Positions 28,412 to 38,629 of a stretch of DNA of 64,000 nucleotides are shown here, one piece after another. Origin of the DNA: Limnobaculum eriocheiris (lineage in GTDB: Bacteria; Pseudomonadota; Gammaproteobacteria; Enterobacterales; Enterobacteriaceae). The position numbers were made by a program, and so were the translations under genes. The first letter of the stretch is position 1. Every line of letters starts with the position of its first letter. The stretch is from assembly GCF_021010575.1 (NCBI RefSeq), contig NZ_JAJNAG010000001.1:124001-188000 (forward strand), in the 5' to 3' direction. The notes below the pieces were generated by a model. It was not told the origin of the DNA, searched no databases, and saw only the letters and a program-made list of their open reading frames with translations.

Positions 28412-30700
28412 TTAAATCTTACATGCGCCGCTTTCGCAGCCATCATCTTCTTGTTTAGCTGGTAATAAATCTTCCTGAGAATCCTCTGCACCATCGCGAG
28501 TGTTTTGATAATAGAGAGTTTTCACGCCATATTTATAGGCGGTCAGCAGATCTTTCAGTAGCTGTTTCATCGGCACTTTGCCACCCGGGAAACGGGTTGG
28601 GTCATAGTTGGTATTTGCTGAAATCGATTGATCGATAAATTTCTGCATTAAACCAACCAGATGCAGGTAACCATCATTGTTTGGCATATCCCATAACAGT
28701 TCATAGGCGTTGTTCAGCTTTTCATAGTCAGGCACTACCTGACGCAAAATACCGTCTTTTGACGCTTTGATACTGATGTAACCGCGCGGTGGCTCAATAC
28801 CGTTAGTGGCATTGGAAATTTGCGATGAAGTTTCAGACGGCATCAGGGCTGAGAGCGTGGAGTTACGCAAACCGTGAGTTTTGATGCTCTGGCGTAAGGC
28901 TTCCCAGTCATAGCGCAGCGGCTCATTGCACAGGGAGTCCAGATCCTTTTTATAGTTATCAATTGGCAGAATGCCTTGAGCATAACGGGTTTGATCAAAC
29001 CACGGGCATGGGCCTTGTTCACGCGCCAGCTCATTAGAGGCTTTCAGCAGATAGTACTGAATAGCTTCAAATGCTCTGTGGGTCAGGCCGTTTGCGCTAC
29101 CGTCAGAATAACGAACGCCATTTTTTGCCAGATAGTACGCATAGTTAATTACGCCAATACCCAGAGTACGGCGGCCCATGGAGCCAAGTTTAGCCGCCAG
29201 AATTGGATAATCCTGATAGTCCAGCAGGGCATCCAGCGAGCGTACTGCCAGCGTTGCCAGCTCTTCTAACTCATCCAGACTGTCAATGGCACCCAGGTTA
29301 AAGGCCGACAGGGTACAAAGGGCGATTTCACCGTTTTCATCGTTGATGTCGTTTAGCGGTTTGGTTGGCAGTGCAATTTCCAGACACAGGTTTGACTGGC
29401 GCACTGGCGCTACGGTCGGATCAAACGGGCTATGGGTATTACAATGGTCAACGTTCTGAATATAAATACGACCGGTTGAAGCACGTTCCTGCATCATCAG
29501 TGAGAACAGCTCGACCGCTTTAATCTGACGCTGACGAATGGATGAATCTGCTTCATATTTTACATACAGACGCTCAAACTCATCCTGATCGGCGAAGAAG
29601 GCATCATACAGCCCCGGTACGTCAGACGGACTGAACAGGGTAATGTTTTCGTTTTTCACCAGACGCTGATACATCAGTTTGTTTAACTGAACACCATAGT
29701 CCATGTGACGAACGCGGTTCTCTTCAACACCACGGTTATTTCTTAATACCAGCAGGCTTTCTACTTCTAAATGCCATAATGGATAGAACACCGTTGCCGC
29801 ACCACCGCGCACGCCGCCCTGAGAGCAGGATTTAACCGCGGTCTGGAAGTGCTTATAGAATGGGATACAGCCAGTGTGGAATGCTTCGCCATTACGGATT
29901 GGGCTACCCTGGGCGCGAATACGTCCCGCATTAATACCAATACCGGCACGTTGAGAAACATATTTCACAATGGCGCTGGCGGTGGCGTTAATGGAATCCA
30001 GACTATCACCACATTCAATCAGTACACAGGAGCTGAATTGACGGGTAGGGGTACGAACTCCCGCCATAATTGGCGTAGGGAGTGAAATTTTAAAGGTTGA
30101 AATCGCATCGTAGAAACGTTTGACGTAATCAAGGCGAGTTTCACGTGGGTAGCGGGAGAACAGGCAGGCTGCCACCAGAATATAAAGGAACTGTGCACTT
30201 TCATACACTTCACCGGTCACGCGGTTTTGTACCAGATATTTCCCTTCCAACTGCTTAACCGCCGCGTAGGAGAAGTTCATATCACGCCAGTGATCGATAA
30301 AGGCGCCCATCTGCTCAAACTCTTCCTGACTGTAGTCTTCCAGCAGATGTTTATCGTATTTTCCTTTCTCAACCATGCTCTTGACGTGAGTATACAGTGC
30401 AGGTGGTTCAAACTGACCATAAGCCTTTTTGCGCAAATGGAAGATAGCCAAACGGGCGGCCAGATATTGATAGTCCGGAGAATCACGCGAAATTAAGTCC
30501 GCTGCAGCGCGGATAATCGTCTCATGGATGTCAGAGGTTCGAATACCATCATAAAATTGAATGTGTGAACGAAGCTCAACCTGAGAAACGGATACGTTGT
30601 GCAGACCTTCTGCTGCCCAATCAATGACTCGATGAATTTTATCGAGATTAATGCGTTCCTTGCGACCATCGCGTTTGGTGACTAATAGACTTTGATTCAT
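28412..30700 (-). CDS. nrdA: Ribonucleoside-diphosphate reductase class Ia, alpha subunit
   Basis: This 762-residue catalytic subunit has an N-terminal ATP-cone ([20 protein letters not shown]). Active-site segments are [11 protein letters not shown] (redox Cys), NLCLEIALP (Asn/Cys/Glu) and [14 protein letters not shown] (second redox Cys). The C-terminal shuttle pair is in GCESGACKI. Length matches E. coli NrdA (761). It is followed by nrdB after 43 bp. NrdR-like and DnaA boxes lie upstream. Confidence 0.98.
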   Translation of the reverse strand: MNQSLLVTKRDGRKERINLDKIHRVIDWAAEGLHNVSVSQVELRSHIQFYDGIRTSDIHETIIRAAADLISRDSPDYQYLAARLAIFHLRKKAYGQFEPPALYTHVKSMVEKGKYDKHLLEDYSQEEFEQMGAFIDHWRDMNFSYAAVKQLEGKYLVQNRVTGEVYESAQFLYILVAACLFSRYPRETRLDYVKRFYDAISTFKISLPTPIMAGVRTPTRQFSSCVLIECGDSLDSINATASAIVKYVSQRAGIGINAGRIRAQGSPIRNGEAFHTGCIPFYKHFQTAVKSCSQGGVRGGAATVFYPLWHLEVESLLVLRNNRGVEENRVRHMDYGVQLNKLMYQRLVKNENITLFSPSDVPGLYDAFFADQDEFERLYVKYEADSSIRQRQIKAVELFSLMMQERASTGRIYIQNVDHCNTHSPFDPTVAPVRQSNLCLEIALPTKPLNDINDENGEIALCTLSAFNLGAIDSLDELEELATLAVRSLDALLDYQDYPILAAKLGSMGRRTLGIGVINYAYYLAKNGVRYSDGSANGLTHRAFEAIQYYLLKASNELAREQGPCPWFDQTRYAQGILPIDNYKKDLDSLCNEPLRYDWEALRQSIKTHGLRNSTLSALMPSETSSQISNATNGIEPPRGYISIKASKDGILRQVVPDYEKLNNAYELLWDMPNNDGYLHLVGLMQKFIDQSISANTNYDPTRFPGGKVPMKQLLKDLLTAYKYGVKTLYYQNTRDGAEDSQEDLLPAKQEDDGCESGACKI

Positions 30701-30781
30701 AGCGTAATACTACCTTTCCGTGAGAATGTATGGCTTACACCAACATGAGTAAAACCTTTCAGGTGTAATTGCACGATAAAA

Positions 30782-30827
30782 ACACAATATATAGTGGATG
30801 TCGTGTGCATGAGCTACAAGATAGTGG
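30782..30827. promoter_or_regulatory. Pair of NrdR boxes at the nrdA promoter
   Basis: Box 1, ACACAATATATAGTGG (30782-30797), closely fits the NrdR consensus acaCwATATATwGtgt. Box 2, AGCTACAAGATAGTGG (30812-30827), is weaker. They are 30 bp apart start to start, near three helical turns, as expected for NrdR. Confidence 0.75.
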
Positions 30828-30846
30828 TCTGAGAGAATTTTTGCAA
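30818..30846 (-). promoter_or_regulatory. Candidate nrdA promoter
   Basis: Minus strand -35 TTGCAA (30846-30841), 17-bp spacer, -10 TATCTT (30823-30818). The -10 lies inside NrdR box 2, which would allow repression. Confidence 0.5.
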
Positions 30847-30867
30847 GTGAACAAAATAGGGGAATTA

Positions 30868-30888
30868 TGTGGATAACTTTTGGGATAA
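30868..30888. promoter_or_regulatory. DnaA boxes upstream of nrdA
   Basis: TGTGGATAA (30868-30876) is the complement of the perfect DnaA box TTATCCACA. A second, imperfect box (7 of 9) is at 30880-30888. DnaA control of nrdAB is established in E. coli. Confidence 0.65.
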
Positions 30889-30948
30889 ACCTGCTAAGTT
30901 CCCGTCGGGTCTTGGGTTATTATTATATTGGATGGTAAATAAATATTT

Positions 30949-30980
30949 AACGGTTTGATATAAAAATTTTTCAAACCGTT
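30949..30980 (-). terminator. Likely terminator of ubiG
   Basis: Perfect 10-bp stem AACGGTTTGA (30949-30958) / TCAAACCGTT (30971-30980), 12-nt loop; the minus-strand side continues AAATATTTATTTA. It lies about 75 bp past the ubiG stop. Confidence 0.55.
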
Positions 30981-31056
30981 GTTTTCTTAATCAGTCAAGA
31001 AATAAAAATGTTTTACAGAGTAAATGTATTGTTTAATAACCCTGCTATATCAATGG

Positions 31057-31773
31057 CTATGCCTCGATATCATTAGTGCAATGCAGCATATAGTTCACAT
31101 CAACGTTACCACCCAGTTTAAAGGTCTGTAACAGCGGATTATAGTGAAGACCAGTAATATGACGGTCGCGAAGTGTGGTGCTATCAACCCAGCTAATCAG
31201 TTCTGAAGGTCGAATGAACTTATTGGCATCATGAGTTCCTTTCGGCACCATATTCATCACATATTCAGCACCGACAACTAGCATTAACCAGGCTTTTGTA
31301 TTGCGGTTGATGGTAGAGAAGAAGACATGACCACCCGGTTTAACCAGTTTGGCACAAGCCCGAATCACCGAGGCAGGGTCGGGCACATGCTCCAGCATCT
31401 CCATACAGGTAACAATGTCATAATGACCCTGATTTTCCAGTGCATGGGCTTCAACGGTTTGCTGAACATATTCTACGGGAACACCGCTTTCTATGGCATG
31501 CAAGCGAGCCACTAGCAGGGGTTCTGAACCCATATCTAAGCCGGTAACGTTGGCACCTTCTTTCGCCATGCTTTCAGAAAGAATACCGCCACCGCAACCA
31601 ACATCGAGAATTCTTTTACCAAAGATGCCATCGGCCCGTTGCTGAATATAGTCCAGGCGCAGAGGGTTAATTTGATGAAGGGGTTTAAACTCACCTTCAA
31701 GATCCCACCAGCGTGAAGCTACGGCTTCAAATTTAGCAATCTCTTTCTGGTCAACGTTTTCTGATGAGTGCAT
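31057..31773 (-). CDS. ubiG: Ubiquinone biosynthesis O-methyltransferase UbiG
   Basis: This 238-residue SAM-dependent methyltransferase carries out both O-methylations of ubiquinone synthesis. Visible are [20 protein letters not shown], the SAM-binding glycine motif [16 protein letters not shown] and the acidic post-motif [10 protein letters not shown], with [12 protein letters not shown] further on. It is divergent from gyrA, as in E. coli. An AGGAGT sequence precedes the ATG. Confidence 0.96.
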   Translation of the reverse strand: MHSSENVDQKEIAKFEAVASRWWDLEGEFKPLHQINPLRLDYIQQRADGIFGKRILDVGCGGGILSESMAKEGANVTGLDMGSEPLLVARLHAIESGVPVEYVQQTVEAHALENQGHYDIVTCMEMLEHVPDPASVIRACAKLVKPGGHVFFSTINRNTKAWLMLVVGAEYVMNMVPKGTHDANKFIRPSELISWVDSTTLRDRHITGLHYNPLLQTFKLGGNVDVNYMLHCTNDIEA

Positions 31774-32079
31774 AGGAGTTATCCAACTATTCGCTACAGG
31801 GTTGGCAATTATACATGAGTTTATGAGGAATGGGTTAGGTGCATCGGTCGTTGACGCTTTTCATCATCAGGCGTGATCTATTTTTGCATTAACGATTTAG
31901 CGGCCTTTTTTGATGCAACATATGACTGGGGCGGCTGGCGGAACATCAGAAATAGATTAGACACCCGTATCTATACCTTTTCGGGCAAGATAACGCGGTG
32001 AAAATTAGAAACAGGCCGCGAGATATGATATAATTTTGCACCTTTTCCGGGCTGATAATAATAGAGGGATAGCGGCTCC
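31774..32079. other. Divergent promoter region ubiG/gyrA
   Basis: About 306 bp without a gene. The gyrA promoter can be read near 32006-32034. No separate ubiG promoter could be assigned with confidence. Confidence 0.6.
32006..32034 (+). promoter_or_regulatory. gyrA promoter (extended -10)
   Basis: -35-like TAGAAA (32006-32011), 17-bp spacer, perfect TATAAT (32029-32034) preceded by TGA, making an extended -10. It lies 46 bp before the gyrA ATG. Confidence 0.65.
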
Positions 32080-34731
32080 ATGAGCGACCTTGCCAGAGAA
32101 ATTATGCCGGTCAACATCGAAGATGAGCTTAAAAACTCTTATCTTGATTATGCAATGTCCGTAATTGTCGGACGCGCATTACCTGATGTTCGAGACGGCC
32201 TGAAGCCAGTACACCGCCGCGTATTGTTCGCTATGAACGTACTTGGTAATGACTGGAACAAACCATATAAAAAATCGGCGCGTGTAGTTGGCGACGTAAT
32301 CGGTAAATACCACCCACATGGTGATAGCGCGGTCTACGATACCATTGTTCGTATGGCTCAACCGTTCTCACTGCGTTATATGTTAGTTGATGGTCAGGGG
32401 AACTTTGGTTCCATTGACGGCGACTCAGCGGCGGCGATGCGTTATACCGAAATTCGTATGTCTAAAATGGCTCACGACCTGTTGGCGGATCTGGATAAAG
32501 AGACCGTTGACTTTGGGCCTAACTACGACGGAACAGAACAGATCCCAACGGTATTACCAACCAGAATCCCTAACCTGCTGGTTAACGGTTCTTCCGGTAT
32601 CGCCGTTGGTATGGCAACCAACATACCTCCGCATAACCTGGTGGAAGTGATTAATGGTTGCCTGGCCTTTATTGAGGATGAAAATATCAGTCTTGAAGGG
32701 CTGATGGAACACATCCCGGGTCCTGACTTCCCGACGGCAGCCATTATCAATGGTCGTCGCGGTATTGAAGAAGCCTACAGGACGGGCCGCGGCAAAATTT
32801 ATATTCGTGCCCGTGCAGAAATCGAAGTGGATGAAAAAAGCGGTCGCGAAACCATTCTTGTTCACGAAATTCCTTATCAGGTGAACAAAGCCCGGTTAAT
32901 TGAAAAGATTGCCGAGCTGGTAAAAGATAAGAAAGTTGAGGGTATCAGCGCATTACGTGATGAGTCTGATAAAGACGGCATGCGTGTTGTGATTGAAGTT
33001 AAGCGCGATGCCGTAGCGGAAGTGGTACTGAATAATCTGTATTCACAAACTCAGCTTCAGGTCACGTTTGGCATCAACATGGTGGCACTCCATCAGGGGC
33101 AGCCAAAGCTGTTGGGCCTGAAAGAGATGCTGGAGGCGTTTGTTCGCCACCGCCGTGAAGTGGTTACCCGCCGGACTATTTTTGAACTGCGTAAAGCCCG
33201 TGAACGTGCTCATATTCTGGAAGGTTTGGCTATCGCATTAGCTAACATCGATCCGATTATTGAGCTGATCCGTGCTGCGGCAACGCCTGCCGATGCGAAA
33301 ATTGGATTATTGGCTCGCCCGTGGGAATTGGGTAACGTAGCTTCCATGCTTGAGCGCGCCGGTAACGATGCGGCTCGTCCTGAGTGGCTGGAGCCAGAAT
33401 ACGGTATTCGTGACGGTAAATATTATCTGACCGAGCAACAGGCTCAGGCGATCCTTGAATTACGTTTACACCGCCTGACCGGTCTTGAGCATGAAAAACT
33501 GCTGGATGAGTATAAAGAGCTGCTGACACAAATTGCGGCACTGCTGTTTATTCTTGAAAGCCCGGAACGCCTGATGGAAGTTATCCGTGAAGAGCTTGAA
33601 GCGATTCGCGATCAGTATAACGATCCTCGCCGTACCGAAATTACTGTCAATACTGCCGATATTAATATCGAAGATCTGATCACTCAGGAAGATGTGGTTG
33701 TCACCTTGTCCCATCAGGGCTATGTGAAGTATCAACCGCTGTCTGACTATGAGGCGCAGCGTCGCGGTGGTAAAGGTAAGTCAGCAGCACGTATTAAAGA
33801 AGAAGACTTTATTGAGCGTCTGCTGGTGGCTAACACCCATGACACTATTCTGTGCTTTTCCAGCCGTGGTCGCCTGTACTGGCTGAAAGTGTATCAGTTA
33901 CCTGAAGCCAGTCGCGGTGCACGTGGTCGTCCGATCATTAATATTCTACCGCTGGAACAGGATGAACGTATTACCGCCATTCTGCCGGTGCGTGAATATG
34001 AAGCCGGTCTGAATGTCTTTATGGCGACCGCCAACGGTACCGTGAAGAAAACTCAACTGACCGAATTTAGCCGCCCACGCAGTGCCGGTATTATCGCCGT
34101 CAATCTGAATGAGGGCGATGAGCTGATTGGTGTTGATTTAACTGACGGTACTAATGAGATCATGCTGTTCTCTGCGGAAGGGAAAGTTGTTCGCTTCCTG
34201 GAAGAAGAGAAACTGGAAGATGGTACCATTAAAGGCGTGCGCCCAATGGGCCGTACCGCTGCCGGTGTACGTGGTATCAAACTGAGTGATGACGATCGCG
34301 TTGTTTCACTGATTGTTCCACGCGGTGAAGGTGAAATTCTGACCGTGACGCAAAACGGCTACGGTAAACGTACTGAACTGTCTGATTATCCTACCAAGTC
34401 TCGTGCGACTCAGGGCGTAATCTCTATTAAGGTGAGTGAACGTAATGGTCGTGTAGTCGGTGCGGTTCAGGTGGATCAGTGCGATCAGATTATGATGATT
34501 ACTGATGCGGGTACTCTGGTTCGTACTCGTGTGTCAGAAGTCAGCGTAGTGGGTCGTAACACTCACGGTGTTACTCTGATTCGTACCGCTGAAGACGAGA
34601 ATGTTGTTGGCTTACAACGTGTTGTTGAGCCGGAAGAAGATGATGATGAAAGCCTCTGCGGTGATGAAAATACCGAAGAGATGCAAAATCAGCCATCAGA
34701 TGATGCAACGCCGGAAACTGATGAAGAATAA
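32080..34731 (+). CDS. gyrA: DNA gyrase subunit A
   Basis: This 883-residue protein is the DNA-cutting subunit of gyrase, which introduces negative supercoils. The active-site tyrosine is in [11 protein letters not shown] (Y122). The quinolone-resistance region reads [10 protein letters not shown], with the sensitive-type S83 and D87. The GyrA box QRRGGKG is in the C-terminal pinwheel domain near residue 560. The tail is acidic (EEDDDES to ETDEE). AGAGGGATAG lies upstream of the ATG. A strong terminator follows. Confidence 0.98.
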   Translation: MSDLAREIMPVNIEDELKNSYLDYAMSVIVGRALPDVRDGLKPVHRRVLFAMNVLGNDWNKPYKKSARVVGDVIGKYHPHGDSAVYDTIVRMAQPFSLRYMLVDGQGNFGSIDGDSAAAMRYTEIRMSKMAHDLLADLDKETVDFGPNYDGTEQIPTVLPTRIPNLLVNGSSGIAVGMATNIPPHNLVEVINGCLAFIEDENISLEGLMEHIPGPDFPTAAIINGRRGIEEAYRTGRGKIYIRARAEIEVDEKSGRETILVHEIPYQVNKARLIEKIAELVKDKKVEGISALRDESDKDGMRVVIEVKRDAVAEVVLNNLYSQTQLQVTFGINMVALHQGQPKLLGLKEMLEAFVRHRREVVTRRTIFELRKARERAHILEGLAIALANIDPIIELIRAAATPADAKIGLLARPWELGNVASMLERAGNDAARPEWLEPEYGIRDGKYYLTEQQAQAILELRLHRLTGLEHEKLLDEYKELLTQIAALLFILESPERLMEVIREELEAIRDQYNDPRRTEITVNTADINIEDLITQEDVVVTLSHQGYVKYQPLSDYEAQRRGGKGKSAARIKEEDFIERLLVANTHDTILCFSSRGRLYWLKVYQLPEASRGARGRPIINILPLEQDERITAILPVREYEAGLNVFMATANGTVKKTQLTEFSRPRSAGIIAVNLNEGDELIGVDLTDGTNEIMLFSAEGKVVRFLEEEKLEDGTIKGVRPMGRTAAGVRGIKLSDDDRVVSLIVPRGEGEILTVTQNGYGKRTELSDYPTKSRATQGVISIKVSERNGRVVGAVQVDQCDQIMMITDAGTLVRTRVSEVSVVGRNTHGVTLIRTAEDENVVGLQRVVEPEEDDDESLCGDENTEEMQNQPSDDATPETDEE

Positions 34732-34761
34732 TCCTCAGGATTAACCGCTTCAGACAGATCA

Positions 34762-34797
34762 AAAGCCCCCGATTTCTGATAAAGAATAGGGGGCTTT
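34762..34797. terminator. Terminator between gyrA and dinI
   Basis: Perfect 9-bp stem AAAGCCCCC (34762-34770) / GGGGGCTTT (34789-34797). The genes on either side converge, and A/T flanks suit both. Confidence 0.85.
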
Positions 34798-34804
34798 CTA
34801 TTTA

Positions 34805-35047
34805 TTACTGGTAAGCTTCGAACCAGTCGTCAGCGCTTTCCCAGGTTTGTTGTAATATTTCAGTGACCAGCTCTTTGTCAGTTTTCATTCCGCCTAATAC
34901 GGTCACGTCGTTAGCGCTACCACGCCGGACTCTGACGCGAACATCGGCAAAATGACATAGCAGACGTTTTTCCAGCTCTTCTTTTAATGCGGCTTCTGCT
35001 CCACCCGGTAACGGGTCTTCTTTACGAATAGAAATTTCAACTTGCAT
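34805..35047 (-). CDS. dinI: DinI-family SOS protein
   Basis: This 80-residue protein follows DinI: an opening strand MQVEISIRKEDPLPGGAEAA, a middle strand VRVRRGSANDVTVLGG and the conserved C-terminal helix LVTEILQQTWESADDWFEAY. DinI-family proteins bind RecA filaments and modulate the SOS response. ATG 35047 was chosen, with GAGG 7 nt upstream; an earlier in-frame start would add six residues. A near-perfect LexA box lies 27 bp upstream. A paralogue of E. coli DinI is possible. Confidence 0.88.
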   Translation of the reverse strand: MQVEISIRKEDPLPGGAEAALKEELEKRLLCHFADVRVRVRRGSANDVTVLGGMKTDKELVTEILQQTWESADDWFEAYQ

Positions 35048-35073
35048 TTTGAACCTCAGTAGCATTCATATAA

Positions 35074-35093
35074 TACTGTATATATATATAGTA
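35074..35093. promoter_or_regulatory. LexA (SOS) box of dinI
   Basis: TACTGTATATATATATAGTA matches the consensus TACTGTATATATATACAGTA at 19 of 20 positions. It sits 27 bp upstream of the dinI ATG. Confidence 0.88.
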
Positions 35094-35284
35094 CATTGGG
35101 GCGATTTTGCAATGCAACGGAAATTTTTATGGAATCGTTTCGGACAGTCAAAAAACATAGCGGTGAATATAGAAAAGCTGTGATAACAGGGAATTATCTG
35201 TCAGATATATTCTTGTTATGATTAGGGCGATACAAAATATACGGAATAAAGAAAAATGGAATTGAATAAAAGAGTAGTGCCATG

Positions 35285-35341
35285 GGCAATGCCAGTCAGT
35301 TGATTAACTGACTGGCATTACCCGCTCTTCGGCGGTTTTTT
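35285..35341 (+). terminator. Long hairpin followed by a terminator-like hairpin on the plus strand
   Basis: An 11-bp perfect stem (35291-35301 with 35306-35316, GATT loop) extends to about 18 pairs with one mismatch. It is followed by CCGC...GCGG and seven T residues ending at 35341. There is no plus-strand coding gene upstream, so the transcript it ends is unknown. For ydcH (minus strand) the T-run is on the wrong side. Confidence 0.5.
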
Positions 35342-35362
35342 TGCATCTAACGATGGCGGTTA

Positions 35363-35587
35363 TCAGGCTCGGGCCTGAGATTCCTCTCGTAAAATGCGGT
35401 ATAGCTCATCTTTAAGGCGCAATTTTTCCTTTTTTAATGTGGCTATTTTATCGTTAAGACGGTTTCCATTCTGGGCCTCTAAACGGAGGATTTCGTGGTC
35501 GAGGTCGTTATGTTTATCAAACAATGAATGGAAACGAGGGTGGGTTGTTTTAAGCTGAGTGATTAAATCACGGTACTCTGGAAACAT
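35363..35587 (-). CDS. ydcH: YdcH-family DUF465 protein
   Basis: This 74-residue protein has the same length as E. coli YdcH and the shared core MFPEYRDLITQLK, FHSLFDKHNDLDHEI and KKEKLRLKDELYRIL. It is a short helical, probably coiled-coil protein of unknown function. AGGGAT lies 5 nt before the ATG. In E. coli the gene sits elsewhere on the chromosome. Confidence 0.9.
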   Translation of the reverse strand: MFPEYRDLITQLKTTHPRFHSLFDKHNDLDHEILRLEAQNGNRLNDKIATLKKEKLRLKDELYRILREESQARA

Positions 35588-35782
35588 AGTACATCCCTAT
35601 TGTTAGCCTAACCGAAATTTAATTATACGAGTTCAAATTGCAGGTAAATCAGAGGGCGGTCACATAGTGAACGGATGATAATAACTATTTAAAAAGTTTT
35701 CGGACCGGCTGATAACTGACCGATACTTTTTTTACTGGCTGCTAAAATAGTAGTAATCCCCGACAGATACATGAGGCGTGCG

Positions 35783-36034
35783 ATGAAAAGAGATCTTAAG
35801 TTATTAGAAGTCATTTTATCGAAAGTTGAACAGCAACCGCACGGCGTTCCCTTTGTTACCAATAAAGATTTTCCAAACCGCGATCCAGCATTGGTGGCGG
35901 CCCATATTCAACTGCTGTGTGATAAACACTATGTTCTGGCGGCACAGAATGGCGATGATAAATGGTCAATTTCTCGCATTACTTTTGATGGGTATGATTA
36001 TCTGGAGCTGTTGCGGGAGAGTACCTTGACTTGA
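35783..36034 (+). CDS. DUF2513-like small protein
   Basis: This 83-residue protein begins MKRDLKLLEVILSKVEQQP and ends ITFDGYDYLELLRE, a pattern like the DUF2513 family, which is common in prophages and mobile regions. It probably adopts a winged-helix fold (inference). ATG 35783 is preferred because GAGG lies 6 nt upstream; a start at 35771 would add four residues. No neighbours suggest a function. Confidence 0.65.
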   Translation: MKRDLKLLEVILSKVEQQPHGVPFVTNKDFPNRDPALVAAHIQLLCDKHYVLAAQNGDDKWSISRITFDGYDYLELLRESTLT

Positions 36035-36157
36035 TGTCAGGTATTTAGTTTTCATATTCAGGCAGGGAAGGTTGTGCAGGCTGTATATGTAGCCGCTTTA
36101 GTATTTACACAAGATAAGGCAAGAAAGGCAGTCAAGAAGGAATGAATCACTTTTGCG

Positions 36158-36349
36158 TTGTCTACGGGGCTGATACATGCTTTGTGCCTTTTCCCTGTTT
36201 TCCTGATGGCAGAAAAGATGGGCTATTATAATTTTGATGGGATTGCTGAAATGGTTAAGATGAGCATTCAATTTTTAGTCGTATCAATCATTATAAATCC
36301 TGTCGTGTTTTATATTTTCACGCCTTATAAAATTAACAAACTGGATTGA
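36158..36349 (+). CDS. Possible small membrane protein (doubtful)
   Basis: A 63-codon frame starts with TTG. Its product would have two hydrophobic helices (GLIHALCLFPVFLMA and IQFLVVSIIINPVVFYIF). A GAAGGA at 36135-36140 is 17 nt away, too far for a normal start, and TGA closes the frame five codons upstream of the TTG. It could be a degraded or genuine small membrane protein. A strong terminator follows at 36408. Confidence 0.35.
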   Translation: MSTGLIHALCLFPVFLMAEKMGYYNFDGIAEMVKMSIQFLVVSIIINPVVFYIFTPYKINKLD

Positions 36350-36407
36350 TGCAGTTCGAAGAGAATGTCGGGTAATCCTGTTTTGTTATCAATAAAATAC
36401 AGGCAAT

Positions 36408-36437
36408 AAAAAACCAACCGTAGCAGGTTGGTTTTTT
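36408..36437. terminator. Strong bidirectional terminator
   Basis: Perfect 12-bp stem AAAAAACCAACC (36408-36419) / GGTTGGTTTTTT (36426-36437) with a 6-nt loop. On the minus strand it lies just past the tRNA-Pro 3' end. Confidence 0.88.
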
Positions 36438-36449
36438 ATTGGAGGAATT

Positions 36450-36526
36450 TGGTCGGCACGAGAGGATTTGAACCTCCGACCCCCGACACCCCATGACGGT
36501 GCGCTACCAGGCTGCGCTACGTGCCG
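36450..36526 (-). tRNA. proL: tRNA-Pro (anticodon GGG)
   Basis: This 77-nt tRNA has a CGGCACG/CGTGCCG acceptor stem, the D-arm word GCGCAGCCTGGTAGCGC, anticodon GGG (minus strand 36492-36490), the T-arm word GGTTCAAATCC and an encoded CCA at 36452-36450. It matches E. coli proL essentially throughout and holds the same position next to yejM. A promoter, TTGCAT (36567-36562)-16-TAGTAT (36545-36540), lies upstream. A terminator follows. Confidence 0.97.
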
Positions 36527-36598
36527 AAACTGGAGACTAATACTACCTTTTCTTGCGTCTAATGCAAGACCCGGAGATTACGTTTGCTTTAGTTTTAA

Positions 36599-38380
36599 TC
36601 AGTTAGCCATAAAACGCTTAACGTCTGTTAGTACTTGCAACAATAAAGATAAACTTGGTTTTTCTTTATCAATCTGCTGGAAGTTCGCGTCATAGGTTCT
36701 GTAACGACCATTGGCACTGATGAGAATGGTCTCGTCTGGTGTAATAACCACCAGCTGTTTAGCATCACCGGCGGTTACCCAAGGATAGCGGCGCTGGGCG
36801 GTAAACAGGTCTTCACCCTGAGAGTAGGTGCTGGTGGCATTTTTAACATGCAATAACCGCTGCATCAGGGTTGCCATGATGTCCGTATGGCCGGTCATTT
36901 TATTAATTTTTTGTGCAGGGGTTCCCGGCCAGTGAATAACCAACGGAACCTGCAATTGGTAACGGCTATAGTTCTGACCAAAGCCCTGAACGTTTTGCCG
37001 GGTATCATTAAATTCAACGCCGTGGGCCGCGGTAATAACCACCACGGTTTTTTCCAGTAAACCTTTATCAGAAAGCGTTTGCATCACACTATCGATTTGC
37101 TGGTCTATATCATTAACAGAATTATGGTACTTGTTAATGAAGTCTGTCGGTGCTTTATCAGCATTAGCATTCAGAATGCTATTGTTACTGTACTGAATAT
37201 AAGAGAACCATGGATTATTTTCGCCCGGCGAATTGACCCATTCCTGCCACTGTTCTGTGGTTGCGCTATTGCTTTGTGCAACCATTGGCGGCAAGGTGAA
37301 GTCGGATAGCAAGGCCTGACGATAAAGAGGGCTTCTGAATCCGGAGGCGGAGAACAGGCCGAATTGATAGTTCTGTTGGCTTAATGCTGTGATTAAGGCC
37401 GAAGATTTTTTGCCTGCCAGAATACTATCAATATAGGTAGGCGATATACCGTAGAACAGGCCAAATAGTCCGGTATCCTGCATATTTCCGGAGCTGTAAT
37501 GGCGAGTGAATTGAATATTTTTATCAGCCAGGGCAGACAGCTTTGGCATGTCATCCGGCATATCCTGATTACGGATGCCATCAACCACAATAACTAACAG
37601 ATTGTATTTGGTTGCGCGTTCGTCATAACTCAATTTAGCCAATGGATATTCAACATCAACGGCTTCCGGATTGCCTTGTTGAATTAGCCTATCCTGATAA
37701 GCCTGAGCATCCAGTAATCCATATTTTTCCAGAAACCGACGGGCGGTCATTGGATAAGAAAGTGGTAGGTTGGCCCGCTGCATGGTAATAGGCCGATAGA
37801 AGTTAGCATCCGCCCAAATGTAAGCCATATGGGTAAAAATAAAGGCGGTGATAAATATTGCAGCCAGCGGTTTACCAAATGTCTGCCGGTTCAGGCTGCG
37901 TAATTTCTGCCAGCTCCAGGTACCAAACAGCAGTTCAATCAAAAGAATAACAGGAATACAGATAAACAATAACTGCCAGTCACGAACCAGTTCGGTTTCG
38001 TCCGGGTTTATCAGCAAGCCCCAAACCGTGGGGTTAAGATGCAGACGGAAACGGAAGAAGACCTCTGTATCAATAATTAATAATGTGAGCCCGGCCGTTG
38101 CCAGAATGGCCGAAAGAACCCTCATCAACCGCTGAGACATAATAATAAACGTCAGCGGAAATAGAATAAGAAGATAGACGGCAAAGGTGATAAAACCAAA
38201 ATGCCCCAGCCAGCTGACCAGCGCATAGATGCGCCCCAGTAGCGTGCCGGGCCAGTCGGTAATAAACAAATAGCGACTGCTGAGTACCAGGCTGAGAATA
38301 ATATTAAAGAGAGCAAACCAATGCCCCCAGCTAATCATCTGGGAGACTTTCTCTTTATATTGCTGACGGTTTGTCACCAT
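36599..38380 (-). CDS. yejM: Inner-membrane LPS regulator YejM (PbgA/LapC)
   Basis: This 593-residue protein has five N-terminal membrane helices (to about residue 190) and a periplasmic sulfatase/phosphoethanolamine-transferase-like domain (VIVVDGIRNQDMPDDMPKLS, TRHYSSGNMQDTGLFGLFYG, QVPLVIHWPGTPAQKI). The known role is to control LpxC degradation through LapB in response to LPS level. ATG 38380 aligns with the E. coli start (MVT); a GTG two codons upstream is the alternative. It follows yejL by 21 bp, as in E. coli. Confidence 0.94.
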   Translation of the reverse strand: MVTNRQQYKEKVSQMISWGHWFALFNIILSLVLSSRYLFITDWPGTLLGRIYALVSWLGHFGFITFAVYLLILFPLTFIIMSQRLMRVLSAILATAGLTLLIIDTEVFFRFRLHLNPTVWGLLINPDETELVRDWQLLFICIPVILLIELLFGTWSWQKLRSLNRQTFGKPLAAIFITAFIFTHMAYIWADANFYRPITMQRANLPLSYPMTARRFLEKYGLLDAQAYQDRLIQQGNPEAVDVEYPLAKLSYDERATKYNLLVIVVDGIRNQDMPDDMPKLSALADKNIQFTRHYSSGNMQDTGLFGLFYGISPTYIDSILAGKKSSALITALSQQNYQFGLFSASGFRSPLYRQALLSDFTLPPMVAQSNSATTEQWQEWVNSPGENNPWFSYIQYSNNSILNANADKAPTDFINKYHNSVNDIDQQIDSVMQTLSDKGLLEKTVVVITAAHGVEFNDTRQNVQGFGQNYSRYQLQVPLVIHWPGTPAQKINKMTGHTDIMATLMQRLLHVKNATSTYSQGEDLFTAQRRYPWVTAGDAKQLVVITPDETILISANGRYRTYDANFQQIDKEKPSLSLLLQVLTDVKRFMAN

Positions 38381-38401
38381 ATTCACTTTAGGATAAACAA
38401 A

Positions 38402-38629
38402 TTAATGGGCTTTATCGTCTCTGATTGAAGCCTGTAATGCTTCAACAAAAGATCGGACGATAGCTGGCCGGGCCGCAGGGGCAACGCTGGTATTAATCAG
38501 GTTGGTTACCATGTTACCTAAAACCATGAGTGACAGGTCGGTAGGTGTCTGATTCTTTTCCAGAACCTGAACCAGTTCGCTTAATAACTTTTCTACCAGT
38601 TCATCACTGTAACGGGAAGCTTGTGGCAT
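38402..38629 (-). CDS. yejL: UPF0352 protein YejL
   Basis: This 75-residue helical protein matches E. coli YejL in length and sequence ([33 protein letters not shown]). Function unknown. It lies directly upstream of yejM on the same strand and is divergent from yejK. Confidence 0.93.
   Translation of the reverse strand: MPQASRYSDELVEKLLSELVQVLEKNQTPTDLSLMVLGNMVTNLINTSVAPAARPAIVRSFVEALQASIRDDKAH

Noticed and set aside
28369-28494. N-terminal extension of nrdB
   Set aside because: It overlaps the end of nrdA and has no counterpart in NrdB; the start at 28368 has a good ribosome binding site.
32326-32344. Quinolone-resistance change in gyrA
   Set aside because: Residues 83 and 87 are Ser and Asp, the sensitive type.
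35285-35341. Terminator of ydcH
   Set aside because: The T-run is on the plus strand, whereas ydcH is transcribed from the minus strand.
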